From: Streptantibioticus parmotrematis
Lineage (GTDB): Bacteria; Actinomycetota; Actinomycetes; Streptomycetales; Streptomycetaceae
NCBI RefSeq assembly: GCF_019890615.1
Contig: NZ_JAINVZ010000004.1
Coordinates: 62,001-126,000 of the forward strand
DNA: 64,000 nt
Direction: 5' to 3'
Shown in pieces: positions 26,644-37,260 of this stretch. Made by a program: the position numbers and the translations under genes. Within the stretch, counting starts at the first letter, position 1. Each line of letters begins with the position of its first letter. Below the pieces are notes generated by a model that worked only from the letters and a program-made list of their open reading frames with translations, searched no databases and was not told where the DNA came from.

Positions 26644-27745
26644 ATCCGTCGACCGGGCGGCCGCGCTGGTCACGGAACTGGCTGCCGGCCAAGCCGAGGA
26701 GTGGGACGAGCGCGCCGAGCTGCCGCGCGAACTCATCCGGGAGTTGGGCGCCAAAGGCGCGCTCTGTGCCGACGTCCCCGAGTCGTTCGGCGGACTCGGG
26801 CTCGACAGCCAGGACAACGGTCGTCTGATCGCTGCCACCGGAGAGACGTGCAGCTCGCTGCGGAGCGTGATGACGTCCCAGGGCATCGCTGCGTGGGCGG
26901 TCTCCCGCTTCGGCTCTGCCGCGCAAAAAGCCGAGTTCCTGCCGCGACTCACGTCCGGTGAGACGGCCGGGGTCGCGTTCAGCGAGCCCGCTGCGGGGAG
27001 CGACCTGGCGGCGATGTCCACCGAGATCGTCCAAGACGGTGACACGATCGTCGTCACCGGTTCGAAGTCCTGGGTGACCGGCGCCCATTACGCGTCACTG
27101 CTCGTGGTCTTCGGCAGGTTCGGCAACGGCGCCGCCATGGTCGTCGTCCCCACCGACGCCCCCGGGGTGAGCGTCGAACGCATTCCTTCTCCACTCGGAT
27201 GCCGCGCAGCAGGACACGCCTCTGTCCGGATGGACCGGGTACGAGTGCCCGCCCACCACCTGCTCGGTGGGGCGGGTATGCCCATCATGATGCTGGTGTC
27301 GTCACCGCTGACGCACGGCCGGATCTCCGTGGCCTGGGGTTGCGTGGGCATCCTGCGCGCCTGCCTGCGAGAGGTCGTACGCCACAGTTCCCAGCGGGTC
27401 GCCTTCGGCAGTCCACTGTCGCAACATCAATTGGTCCAGCGACACATCGCGGAGCTCTACGCCGGCGAGCGCACGGCTACGTACGCGTGCGAGCACGCAA
27501 GCCTGGAGTGGGACACCAAGAAACCGCGGTACATGGCTACCGCCGTACTGGCCAAGCATGTGGCCGCCGAGCAGGCGGCGCGGGGCGCGGCGAGCGCCGT
27601 TCAGGTGCTGGCCTCCGCCGGCGCCCGCTCCTCCCACGTGGTGGCACGCGCCTACCGGGACGCGAAGTTGATGGAAATCATCGAAGGAAGCAGCGAGATC
27701 AGCCAGGTGCTGCTGGCAGACGAAGCGATGACGGTGTGGGCATGA
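26636..27745 (+). CDS. Acyl-CoA dehydrogenase-like flavoprotein of the hydroxymalonyl-ACP set
   Basis: 369 residues, the usual size. VAFSEPAAGSDLAAM near 112 binds FAD and substrate. The region SWVTGAHYASLLVVFGR follows the middle beta domain, and IIEGSSEISQVLLA near the end is the C-terminal FAD contact. In FkbI/ZmaE-type systems it oxidises the ACP-bound C3 aldehyde or C2-C3 unit to the malonyl acid. It overlaps the ACP by 8 bases and the KAS III-like gene by ATGA. Confidence 0.88.
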   Translation: MGESVDRAAALVTELAAGQAEEWDERAELPRELIRELGAKGALCADVPESFGGLGLDSQDNGRLIAATGETCSSLRSVMTSQGIAAWAVSRFGSAAQKAEFLPRLTSGETAGVAFSEPAAGSDLAAMSTEIVQDGDTIVVTGSKSWVTGAHYASLLVVFGRFGNGAAMVVVPTDAPGVSVERIPSPLGCRAAGHASVRMDRVRVPAHHLLGGAGMPIMMLVSSPLTHGRISVAWGCVGILRACLREVVRHSSQRVAFGSPLSQHQLVQRHIAELYAGERTATYACEHASLEWDTKKPRYMATAVLAKHVAAEQAARGAASAVQVLASAGARSSHVVARAYRDAKLMEIIEGSSEISQVLLADEAMTVWA

Positions 27746-28728
27746 CGATCACGAACGGGGGCGGCGGGGAGATCGGCCTGGGCGCCATGTATTGCCTGCT
27801 GCCGGACGAACGCGTCAAGGTGGGGGATCTTCCCGAGTGGGGCCTGCTCAACCGGGAGGAGACCGGCTTCGCGCTCGGGTCGGGCATCGAGACCGTGAGT
27901 GTCTTCGACGACCGCGCCACCGCGGGCCTGGCCGCAGAGGCTGTCCAGGGGCTGGGGCAGGCTGTGCATCCTGCTCCCGACCTGCTCATACTGGTCGGCG
28001 CCCGTTCACCGGACGTGCTGCTCGGCTCCGATGTCGGCCAGGTACAGGCCGAGGCGGGGCTGACCGGTGCGTTCTCCTTCACCCTTGACGGACTGGGCTG
28101 CACCGGATCCAGCGCGGCGTGGGCCCTGGCCCGCGACCTGATCGTGGCCGATCCGGGACGCACCAGCGCGGTCATCGCCCATGCGAGTCGGCCGACCGGC
28201 GCCGACCGGGTGCGGTACCCCGTCACCGTGATCGGTGACGGGGCCTACGCCATGACGATGGTGCGCGGGGGACGGCCGGTCCTGCGAGCGCATCGGATGG
28301 AGAGTGACGGCACCTTCCATGATCTCTTCCGCGTCGACTACAAGTCCGCGCCGTGGTACGAGTGGCGCGAGGAATGCCAGTCCGCCGACCGCTACCGGTT
28401 CGACCTGGCCATGCACAGCAGGCAGCGTCTGTCCCGGTTGGTCGATGGCGTTCTGGCAGACGCAGGACTGGCCAAGTCTGATGTCGCCGCGACCTTGATG
28501 CAGAACGTCACCGCCGGCGCCTTCGACTTCTACGAGAGCCTGCTCGGCCTGCCCATCCACTCTGTCTGCCGACGTCACCTCGCCGAATACGGCCACCTGG
28601 GGGCCATGGACGTCGTGCTCAACCTTCAGCGCGTACTCGCCGAGGGCGGTCTGCAGCGCGGCGATCACGTCCTCGTCCTGAACAACAGTCCGGTTGCCGC
28701 TTGGGCGGCCACGCTCTGGGAGATCTGA
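27742..28728 (+). CDS. KAS III-like protein with altered catalytic residues
   Basis: 328 residues. The thiolase fold is visible from DGLGCTGSSAAWALARDL (Cys near 121). In the second half the usual PHQAN His segment reads LMQNVTAG, so His appears replaced by Gln. The GNTSAA Asn segment reads YGHLGAMD, so Asn appears replaced by His. A Cys without the His/Asn pair would not be expected to decarboxylate malonyl groups, but KAS III relatives can act as acyltransferases between carriers. It lies inside the hydroxymalonyl block, so it may move that unit or another acyl group to the AT-less PKS proteins (inference). Alignment by eye should be confirmed. Confidence 0.75.
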   Translation: MTITNGGGGEIGLGAMYCLLPDERVKVGDLPEWGLLNREETGFALGSGIETVSVFDDRATAGLAAEAVQGLGQAVHPAPDLLILVGARSPDVLLGSDVGQVQAEAGLTGAFSFTLDGLGCTGSSAAWALARDLIVADPGRTSAVIAHASRPTGADRVRYPVTVIGDGAYAMTMVRGGRPVLRAHRMESDGTFHDLFRVDYKSAPWYEWREECQSADRYRFDLAMHSRQRLSRLVDGVLADAGLAKSDVAATLMQNVTAGAFDFYESLLGLPIHSVCRRHLAEYGHLGAMDVVLNLQRVLAEGGLQRGDHVLVLNNSPVAAWAATLWEI

Positions 28729-28730
28729 TC

Positions 28731-30794
28731 ATGTCGCACAGCACAGCCGGGCAGAACGCCAACGGAGTCGGCCTCCCCCTGGTCAAGTGCCTGGTATGGG
28801 ACCTGGACAACACGCTATGGCGCGGAACGCTGTTGGAGGACGAGGAAGTCCGGCTGCCGGACGAGATACGACGCACCGTGGAGGAGCTCGACGCCCGCGG
28901 CATCCTGCAGTCCGTCGCCAGCCGTAACGACCACGATCTCGCATGGGAGCGCCTGGAGAGACTCGGTATCGCGGAGTACTTCGTTCTGCCCCAGATCAAC
29001 TGGGGCAGGAAGTCCGACTCCGTTCGCGCCATAGCGGAACAGCTCAAGTTCGCGACGTCCGCCCTTGCCTTCATCGACGACCAGCCCACAGAACGGGCCG
29101 AGGTCGAACACGTGCTGCCCGACGTGCGGACGTACGAAGCCGGGCGGGCCCCGCTGTTGACGGGGCTCCCCGAATTCAGCCCGGCCCGGGTGACACAGGA
29201 CGCCGCCAACCGCCGTTCCATGTACCAGGCGGGATTCCGCCGCGAGCGAGCCGAGGCCGAACACGGAGGACTGGACGACGAGTTCCTCTGCTCCCTCGAT
29301 CTGCGGCTGACCATCCAGCAGGCGAGCGAAGACCAACTGGCCCGGGTTGAGGAACTGACCCTGCGGACCAGCCAGATGAACGCCACGGGAGTCCACTACT
29401 CGGAAGGCGACCTGCGAGCGCTGCTCGACGACCCGGCCCACGACGTACTCGTGGCCGGCCTCACGGACCGCTTCGGGGACCACGGCGCGATTGGCGTGGT
29501 GCTCCTGGAGCGCCTGACCAGCCACTGGCACGTCAAGCTTCTGGCCACATCCTGCCGCGTCGTCTCTTTCGGCACGGGCGCCACCATCCTGCGCTGGCTC
29601 AAGGCACAGGCTCGCGCGGCCGGGGTACACCTGACGGCCGACTTCCGCCCCACGGACCGCAACCGGATCATGGAGGTGGCCTACCGGTTCGCCGGGTTCA
29701 GCCAACAGCCCTGCGTCGAGTGCGCGGACCTGGGTGAGGGGGGCCCGGGCGTCCAGCGACTGCACTGCGTCCCGGCAAGCGAGGGGATCTCAGAAACGAT
29801 GCGGGTCATCGCGCCGACGCTGGGCGCCCCCGCCGCCGAGTCCGTGCACGAATGCTACGGGTACCGCGTGGAGTGCTCCTTCGACAGCGCCGCGCGACCT
29901 GTCGTGGAGGGGTTCTTCGGACCGGCAGTGGACCGGCAAGGAGCTGTCGGCGAACCAGTGCGGACGATACGTCTGAGCATCGCGATCCAAGACGGACCGA
30001 TGGTGGTGCCGGTGAACCCGCCGCACAATCTGGAGGTCATGACGAGCGACCCCATCGTGATCGACACGGCGAGTTCGCGATGCGTCTTCGACCCGTCGGC
30101 GGGGGCGGGGACGATCACTCTGGCAAGGGCGGACATCGACGACTCCCAGGTGTGGGGCCGCTGGATGCTGGAACGCCTCTTTCTCTATCTCATCTGCCGC
30201 TCGCCGCGCAGTTACCCGTTGCATGCCGGAGCCATCGAGGTCGATGGCCGCGTGGCCGTGCTGACGGCCGCTGCCGGCGTCGGCAAGTCGACGTTCACCT
30301 ACTGGGCCCTGCACCGTGGTGCCAAGCTGGTCGGGGAGGACATCCTCGCCAGGAACATGGACGAGCCGGGCGCGGTGGTGTGGGGCTATCCACGTGCCCT
30401 CTACGTCACGCCCGAGATGATCGCCCGAGCCGATCTCCTTCAGGACGCGCAGGCGACACCGATCGAGGGCGGAGCCAAGAGCCGTGTCACTGTGCCCCGT
30501 TCGCTGGAGGACCGGCTGCTGTCCCGGGCCCGTCCCTCCTGCATGGTCTTCCTGGTGCGCGGCGACGGTCGTCAGGAGGTCAGGGAGCTGAGCGCGAGCG
30601 AGGCTCTCGACCGATGCCGAGAGGACTACGCCACCGCGAAGAGCGAGGCTGACCTCAAGGCGGTGGAGGACGACCTGCGCGGTCTCCTCTCGGGAGCCCC
30701 CGTTTGGGAGTTCGAGGTCTCCGGTGACCTCGACGAAAGCTACGACAGGCTGCGCGCGGCACTGGCACGGCTTCCCGTGCCCTCCACCGACTGA
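28731..30794 (+). CDS. FkbH-type HAD glyceryltransferase/phosphatase fused to an HprK-like kinase domain
   Basis: 687 residues. The N-terminal 350 are FkbH-like: VWDLDNTLWRGTLLEDE (near 23) is HAD motif I with DxDxT, SRNDHD gives motif II, and FIDDQPTERAEVE gives motif IV. This domain takes D-1,3-bisphosphoglycerate, dephosphorylates it and loads glyceryl on the ACP. From about residue 365 the sequence becomes HprK-like: ECYGYRVECSF, VWGRWMLERL, HAGAIEVDGR, a Walker A at AAGVGKSTFTYW (near 514) and LVGEDILAR after it. The second half is homologous to the separate protein at 36271. HprK domains phosphorylate Ser/Thr hydroxyls. The fusion links extender supply to phosphorylation. I know of no characterised protein with this layout. 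Confidence 0.82.
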   Translation: MSHSTAGQNANGVGLPLVKCLVWDLDNTLWRGTLLEDEEVRLPDEIRRTVEELDARGILQSVASRNDHDLAWERLERLGIAEYFVLPQINWGRKSDSVRAIAEQLKFATSALAFIDDQPTERAEVEHVLPDVRTYEAGRAPLLTGLPEFSPARVTQDAANRRSMYQAGFRRERAEAEHGGLDDEFLCSLDLRLTIQQASEDQLARVEELTLRTSQMNATGVHYSEGDLRALLDDPAHDVLVAGLTDRFGDHGAIGVVLLERLTSHWHVKLLATSCRVVSFGTGATILRWLKAQARAAGVHLTADFRPTDRNRIMEVAYRFAGFSQQPCVECADLGEGGPGVQRLHCVPASEGISETMRVIAPTLGAPAAESVHECYGYRVECSFDSAARPVVEGFFGPAVDRQGAVGEPVRTIRLSIAIQDGPMVVPVNPPHNLEVMTSDPIVIDTASSRCVFDPSAGAGTITLARADIDDSQVWGRWMLERLFLYLICRSPRSYPLHAGAIEVDGRVAVLTAAAGVGKSTFTYWALHRGAKLVGEDILARNMDEPGAVVWGYPRALYVTPEMIARADLLQDAQATPIEGGAKSRVTVPRSLEDRLLSRARPSCMVFLVRGDGRQEVRELSASEALDRCREDYATAKSEADLKAVEDDLRGLLSGAPVWEFEVSGDLDESYDRLRAALARLPVPSTD

Positions 30795-30839
30795 CCGGAC
30801 GGTATCCCGTTCGCCCTTGAGGACCCATTGAGGAAGGTC

Positions 30840-32393
30840 ATGCAACAGCTCAAGCACTCCACGTCGCTGTACGCGGTCTTCGCGGACCAGGTGACGCGAC
30901 GCCCGGACGCCGTGGCCATCACGGACGGCCCGCTCGAGATCAGCTACCGGCAACTGGAGAACGCCGCCAGGGCGTACCGCCTCCGCCTTGCGGAGAACGG
31001 TGTTCGACCGGGCGACCTGGTGGGGATCAGCCTCGCAAAGGGCTGGGAAGTCGTCGCGGCGATCCTCGCCGTACTCAGCCAGGGCTGCGGATACGTCCCA
31101 CTCGATCCGGCCTACCCCGCTGACCGGCTCTCCTTCATGGTGGAGAACAGCCGTGTCCGGGTGGTCATCGCCCACCCGGACAGCTCGTTCCTGCCGCAGG
31201 ACACCGTTCTGGTCACACGCGCCGCGGATGACGAGATCGCCACCGAAGCTCCTCCGGAGCGGCCGCACGGCACGCCCGCGTACGTGATCTACACCTCGGG
31301 CTCGACCGGAGTGCCCAAGGGCGTGACGGTCGAGGAGGCCTCCGTACTGGAGCTCTTCCGATCCTGCTCCGGAGGACTGTTCACCTTCGGCCCGGAGGAC
31401 GTCTGGACGCTGTACTTCAGCTACAGCTTCGATTTCTCCGTATGGGAGATCTGGGGGGCGCTGCTGTTCGGCGGGCGCCTCGTCGTCGTGCCGGCACACA
31501 TCACGGCGCGCCCGGCGACGTTCCTGGACTTTCTCGCCCGCGAGCGGGTGACCGTGCTCAATACGGTGCCCAGTTTCTTCAAGTACCTTCCCAGGGCGTA
31601 CGAACGCAAGCCCGTCCCGCTGGCCCTGCGCTACATCGTCTTCGGAGGCGAGCAGCTGGACCGGGTGTCCGTGCGCGACTGGATGCGGTTGCGACCCGGC
31701 GCCGAGACCCTCGTCAACATGTACGGGATCACCGAGACAACGGTACACACCACGTTCGGTGCCCTCACCGCGGAGCGCGTGGCGTCCGACAGCGGCGGCA
31801 CGTGGATCGGCGAGCCACTACCGCACCAGCGTGTGGTGCTGCTCGCTCCGGACGGGACCGAAGTGCCGCACGGGGAACCGGGTGAGGCATACGTATCGGG
31901 GCTCGCTCTGGCCCGCGGCTACATGGGGAGACCGGGCCTGACGGCGGAGCGCTTCCTCGAGATGACGCTCGATGGCGACTCGACGCCGCGTGTGTGGTAC
32001 CGCACCGGTGACTTGCTCCGTCGGCTGGACGACGGAACGTACGAATACCTGTGCCGCAACGATCGGCAGATCAGCCTTCGCGGCTTCCGGATCGAGCTCG
32101 GCGAGGTCGAAGCGGTCCTGCGTGAGGAGGTCTCCGTACTCGACGCGGTGGCCGTGACGGAGGAGACGGCGGGCGGTGAGTCCCTGCTCATCGTCTACGT
32201 GACCCTTGCCGACGACCGGACGCCGGCAGAGGAACACGCGGTACGACTGCGGGCAGCGTGTCAGGACCAGTTGCCCGCCCACATGGTGCCCAACCGTGTC
32301 GTCGTGGTCTCGAAGATGCCCCTCGCCCCCTCGGGAAAACTCGACCGGGCCCGGCTCTCCACCGATATGGACCTGCGGATGGTGCAGAGATGA
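30840..32393 (+). CDS. Stand-alone NRPS adenylation domain, threonine-type pocket
   Basis: 517 residues ending at SGKLDRARLSTD, so there is no carrier domain. A3 is VIYTSGSTGVPKGVTVEEAS and A5 is NMYGITETTVHTT. The pocket read by eye is D-F-W-N-V-G-M-V-H-K, one conservative change from the Thr code D-F-W-N-I-G-M-V-H-K. It must load a carrier in trans; the free carriers at 21645 and 5889 are candidates. Start: ATG 30840 sits close behind AGGAAGG; TTG 30828 behind GAGG is an alternative. Its TGA overlaps the CYTH start. It is the second Thr-type A domain in the cluster. Confidence 0.87.
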   Translation: MQQLKHSTSLYAVFADQVTRRPDAVAITDGPLEISYRQLENAARAYRLRLAENGVRPGDLVGISLAKGWEVVAAILAVLSQGCGYVPLDPAYPADRLSFMVENSRVRVVIAHPDSSFLPQDTVLVTRAADDEIATEAPPERPHGTPAYVIYTSGSTGVPKGVTVEEASVLELFRSCSGGLFTFGPEDVWTLYFSYSFDFSVWEIWGALLFGGRLVVVPAHITARPATFLDFLARERVTVLNTVPSFFKYLPRAYERKPVPLALRYIVFGGEQLDRVSVRDWMRLRPGAETLVNMYGITETTVHTTFGALTAERVASDSGGTWIGEPLPHQRVVLLAPDGTEVPHGEPGEAYVSGLALARGYMGRPGLTAERFLEMTLDGDSTPRVWYRTGDLLRRLDDGTYEYLCRNDRQISLRGFRIELGEVEAVLREEVSVLDAVAVTEETAGGESLLIVYVTLADDRTPAEEHAVRLRAACQDQLPAHMVPNRVVVVSKMPLAPSGKLDRARLSTDMDLRMVQR

Positions 32394-32905
32394 CAACGGA
32401 GATCGAACGCAAGTTCACCGTGGCCGAACACTGGCAGGTACCCGACGATGCCGTGGGCCTGCACTTGCGCCAGGCCTATCTGACGCCACCCGGTGCCCCC
32501 GTGGAATTCCGGGTGCGGGCCGCGGGCAACGCCCGGGCACTGACGGCGAAGAGCTTTGACAGCGCGTCCGGCGCGATGGTGCGCCAAGAGGTCGAGTTCG
32601 CCATCGACCCCGCTGTCTTCGAACAACTCTGGGAGTTGGCCAGACGTGACTCACTGAGCAAGTTCCGGTGGTCCGTTCCCCTGGGTGATGAACACCTGGC
32701 CTCGGTCGACGAGTACGACGGGCCGCTGTCGGGACTACGCGTGGTGGAGGTGGAGTTCGGCAGTGTCGAGGAGGCGAGAGACTTCCGTCCTCCGAGCTGG
32801 TTCGGCGAGGAAGTGACCGGAGACCCCGCGTGGAGCAATCGCGAACTGGCCGCGTCGGCACAGCAGTACGAGACGAAGGAGAGTGCCGATGAACCGGCAC
32901 ATTGA
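32390..32905 (+). CDS. CYTH-domain triphosphate tunnel protein
   Basis: 171 residues starting MTTEIERKFTV, the EIERK being the ExExK hallmark of CYTH/triphosphate-tunnel enzymes. Further basic and acidic strands follow (HLRQAYL, VEFRVRA, KSFDSASGAMVRQEVEF, VVEVEFGSVEEARDF), matching the beta-barrel alternation. Family members hydrolyse triphosphates (thiamine triphosphate, tripolyphosphate) or cyclise ATP. Flanked by an A domain (ATGA overlap) and a tyrosine-phosphatase-like gene (17-base overlap), it is clearly part of the operon. A triphosphorylated or pyrophosphorylated intermediate is a possible substrate (inference). Length fits short bacterial CYTH proteins. Confidence 0.85.
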   Translation: MTTEIERKFTVAEHWQVPDDAVGLHLRQAYLTPPGAPVEFRVRAAGNARALTAKSFDSASGAMVRQEVEFAIDPAVFEQLWELARRDSLSKFRWSVPLGDEHLASVDEYDGPLSGLRVVEVEFGSVEEARDFRPPSWFGEEVTGDPAWSNRELAASAQQYETKESADEPAH

Positions 32906-33626
32906 GTTCGACCGCCTGCACAACTTCCGTGACCTGGGCGGCTACCGCACCGTTGACGGGCGTGCGGTGGCCTGGCAGACCCTCTATCGCGCCGACTCGC
33001 TCGGCAAACTGCAGGGTGCCGACTGGGAGAGGTTCCTCGGGCTGGGCATCGGAACCGTCATCGATCTGCGGTACCCCTGGGAAATCGAGGTCAAGGGCCG
33101 CGTGCCCGAAGCGGAACGGTTCCACTACGTCAATCTGAGCATCGAGCACCGGCCTTACGACCAGGCATCGATCGATCCCGCCCTCGACCCGTGGCGCTAC
33201 CTCGCCGATCGTTTCGCCGAGGTTACCGAGGACGGGGCCGACGAGATCCGCCAAGTACTTGAGCACATCGCCGAAGCACCCGGGCCGGTGGTCTACCACT
33301 GCACATCCGGCAAAGACCGGACAGGGCTGATCAGCGCGCTCGTGCTGACCCTGCTCGGCGTTTCCCGGCAGGACATCCTCGCCGACTTCGCCTTGACCGA
33401 ACTGGCCACCGCGCGTCTCGTCGTCGATTGGCACACCGCCAACCCCGATCGTGAACTGAGGTGGCCCGGCTACGGGCGGGCGCCCGCAGTGATCATGGAG
33501 ATGGTCCTGGAGGATCTGGAAACCCGGCACGGCTCCGTTCACGGCTACCTCAAGGACCGGGTCGGCCTGTCGGACACCACAGCCGACCGGCTGCGCGCCC
33601 GGCTGCTCACAGACGGAATCGGCTGA
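32889..33626 (+). CDS. Tyrosine-phosphatase-like phosphatase (Y_phosphatase3 family)
   Basis: 245 residues. NFRDLGGYRTVDGR (near 11) is the family's N-terminal motif. The P-loop HCTSGKDRTGL (Cys near 138) is the CX5R phosphatase signature with the Lys-Asp seen in lipid/protein phosphatases such as LipA and MptpB. IDLRYPWEIE near 56 supports the fold. It would remove phosphate from a phospho-ester. It is translated with the CYTH gene upstream and lies 2 bases before the aminopeptidase gene. In a cluster with two kinases it may release a phosphate mask from the product or edit the wrong phosphorylation. Confidence 0.88.
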   Translation: MNRHIEFDRLHNFRDLGGYRTVDGRAVAWQTLYRADSLGKLQGADWERFLGLGIGTVIDLRYPWEIEVKGRVPEAERFHYVNLSIEHRPYDQASIDPALDPWRYLADRFAEVTEDGADEIRQVLEHIAEAPGPVVYHCTSGKDRTGLISALVLTLLGVSRQDILADFALTELATARLVVDWHTANPDRELRWPGYGRAPAVIMEMVLEDLETRHGSVHGYLKDRVGLSDTTADRLRARLLTDGIG

Positions 33627-33628
33627 AC

Positions 33629-36244
<2,616 letters not shown>

Positions 36245-36270
36245 CGAGCCACGAACGAACAGGACACGAC

Positions 36271-37212
36271 ATGCGAGAGACGTTCCATGAGTTCTACGGA
36301 TACCGAATCGCCTGCACGGCACCGGCAGACGCCGAGCCGGTCGTCCGGCGCCTCTTCGGCCCCCCCTCGGCACCGGCGCCGCATGCGCCGTGGTCGGGCG
36401 CGGACACGATCCGGTTGTCCTTCGAGATCACCGACGTGGACCACGATGCCGTGCCTCCGCCCTACTTCCCGCCCCATTGGGACACGCGTGACGAGATTGT
36501 CCTGGACACCCGCAGCTCCACCGCCACGGTCTCCCTCGCCGCGCGCGCGGTGCACGTGAGGCTCGCCCGCTCCGATCTGGGCAACCCCATCGTGTGGGGA
36601 CGATGGCTGGTCGAGAAGGCGTTCCTCATAATGACATTGCGCTCCAATCGTCACTACGGCCTGCACGCGGGCGCGCTCGAGGTGGAGGGCCGGGGGGCGC
36701 TGGTCACCGCGGACAGCGGTGTCGGCAAGTCGACGTTCACTGCTTGGGGGCTCTTCCAGGGCGCCACCTTCATCGGCGAGGACGCCATGATGCGTCACAT
36801 CGAAGACCCTGAAGACCGGTTCTGGGGATACCCCCGCTGCGGGTACCTCGACCCCGCCGTGGCCAAGACCCGGCCCGAGCTCGCGGACGCGCCGGCCGCC
36901 CCGGTGCCGGCCCGGGACAAGTGCCGCCTGGAGTGGCCCGCGTCCTTCGAGGAACGTCTGGTGACCGCTGTGCGGCCTCACGCGCTCTTGATTCTCACCC
37001 GCGACCACCAGGAAATCCGTCCGGTCGGCGTCGATGAGGTCGTCGAGCTGTGCCGGAGTGACTTCGAGGCGGGCAAGCTCCGCGCCGAAGACCGAGCCCT
37101 GGCTGAGGACGATCTGCGCGCCCGGCTCGCGAGTATGGCCTTGCTGGAGTTCGGCCTCTCCAGTGACCTGAAGGCCAACTACGCACGTTTGGCAACCACC
37201 CTGCAGGCCTGA
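36271..37212 (+). CDS. HprK-like P-loop kinase
   Basis: 313 residues, homologous along its length to the C-terminal half of the FkbH fusion at 28731. Shared landmarks are EFYGYRIACT at the start, VWGRWLVEKAF, HAGALEVEGRG, the Walker A TADSGVGKSTFTAW (near 148) and FIGEDAMMR. HprK/P phosphorylates a Ser in HPr; relatives in lasso-peptide clusters phosphorylate peptide hydroxyls. The substrate here may be a Thr, hydroxymalonyl or other hydroxyl group on a carrier or on the final product. It follows the aminopeptidase by 26 bases and precedes the NDP-kinase-like gene by 48. Confidence 0.82.
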   Translation: MRETFHEFYGYRIACTAPADAEPVVRRLFGPPSAPAPHAPWSGADTIRLSFEITDVDHDAVPPPYFPPHWDTRDEIVLDTRSSTATVSLAARAVHVRLARSDLGNPIVWGRWLVEKAFLIMTLRSNRHYGLHAGALEVEGRGALVTADSGVGKSTFTAWGLFQGATFIGEDAMMRHIEDPEDRFWGYPRCGYLDPAVAKTRPELADAPAAPVPARDKCRLEWPASFEERLVTAVRPHALLILTRDHQEIRPVGVDEVVELCRSDFEAGKLRAEDRALAEDDLRARLASMALLEFGLSSDLKANYARLATTLQA

Positions 37213-37260
37213 CCAGTGGGCCCGAAGACCCACTTCTGAGAACGAGAGAGCGAATACATC

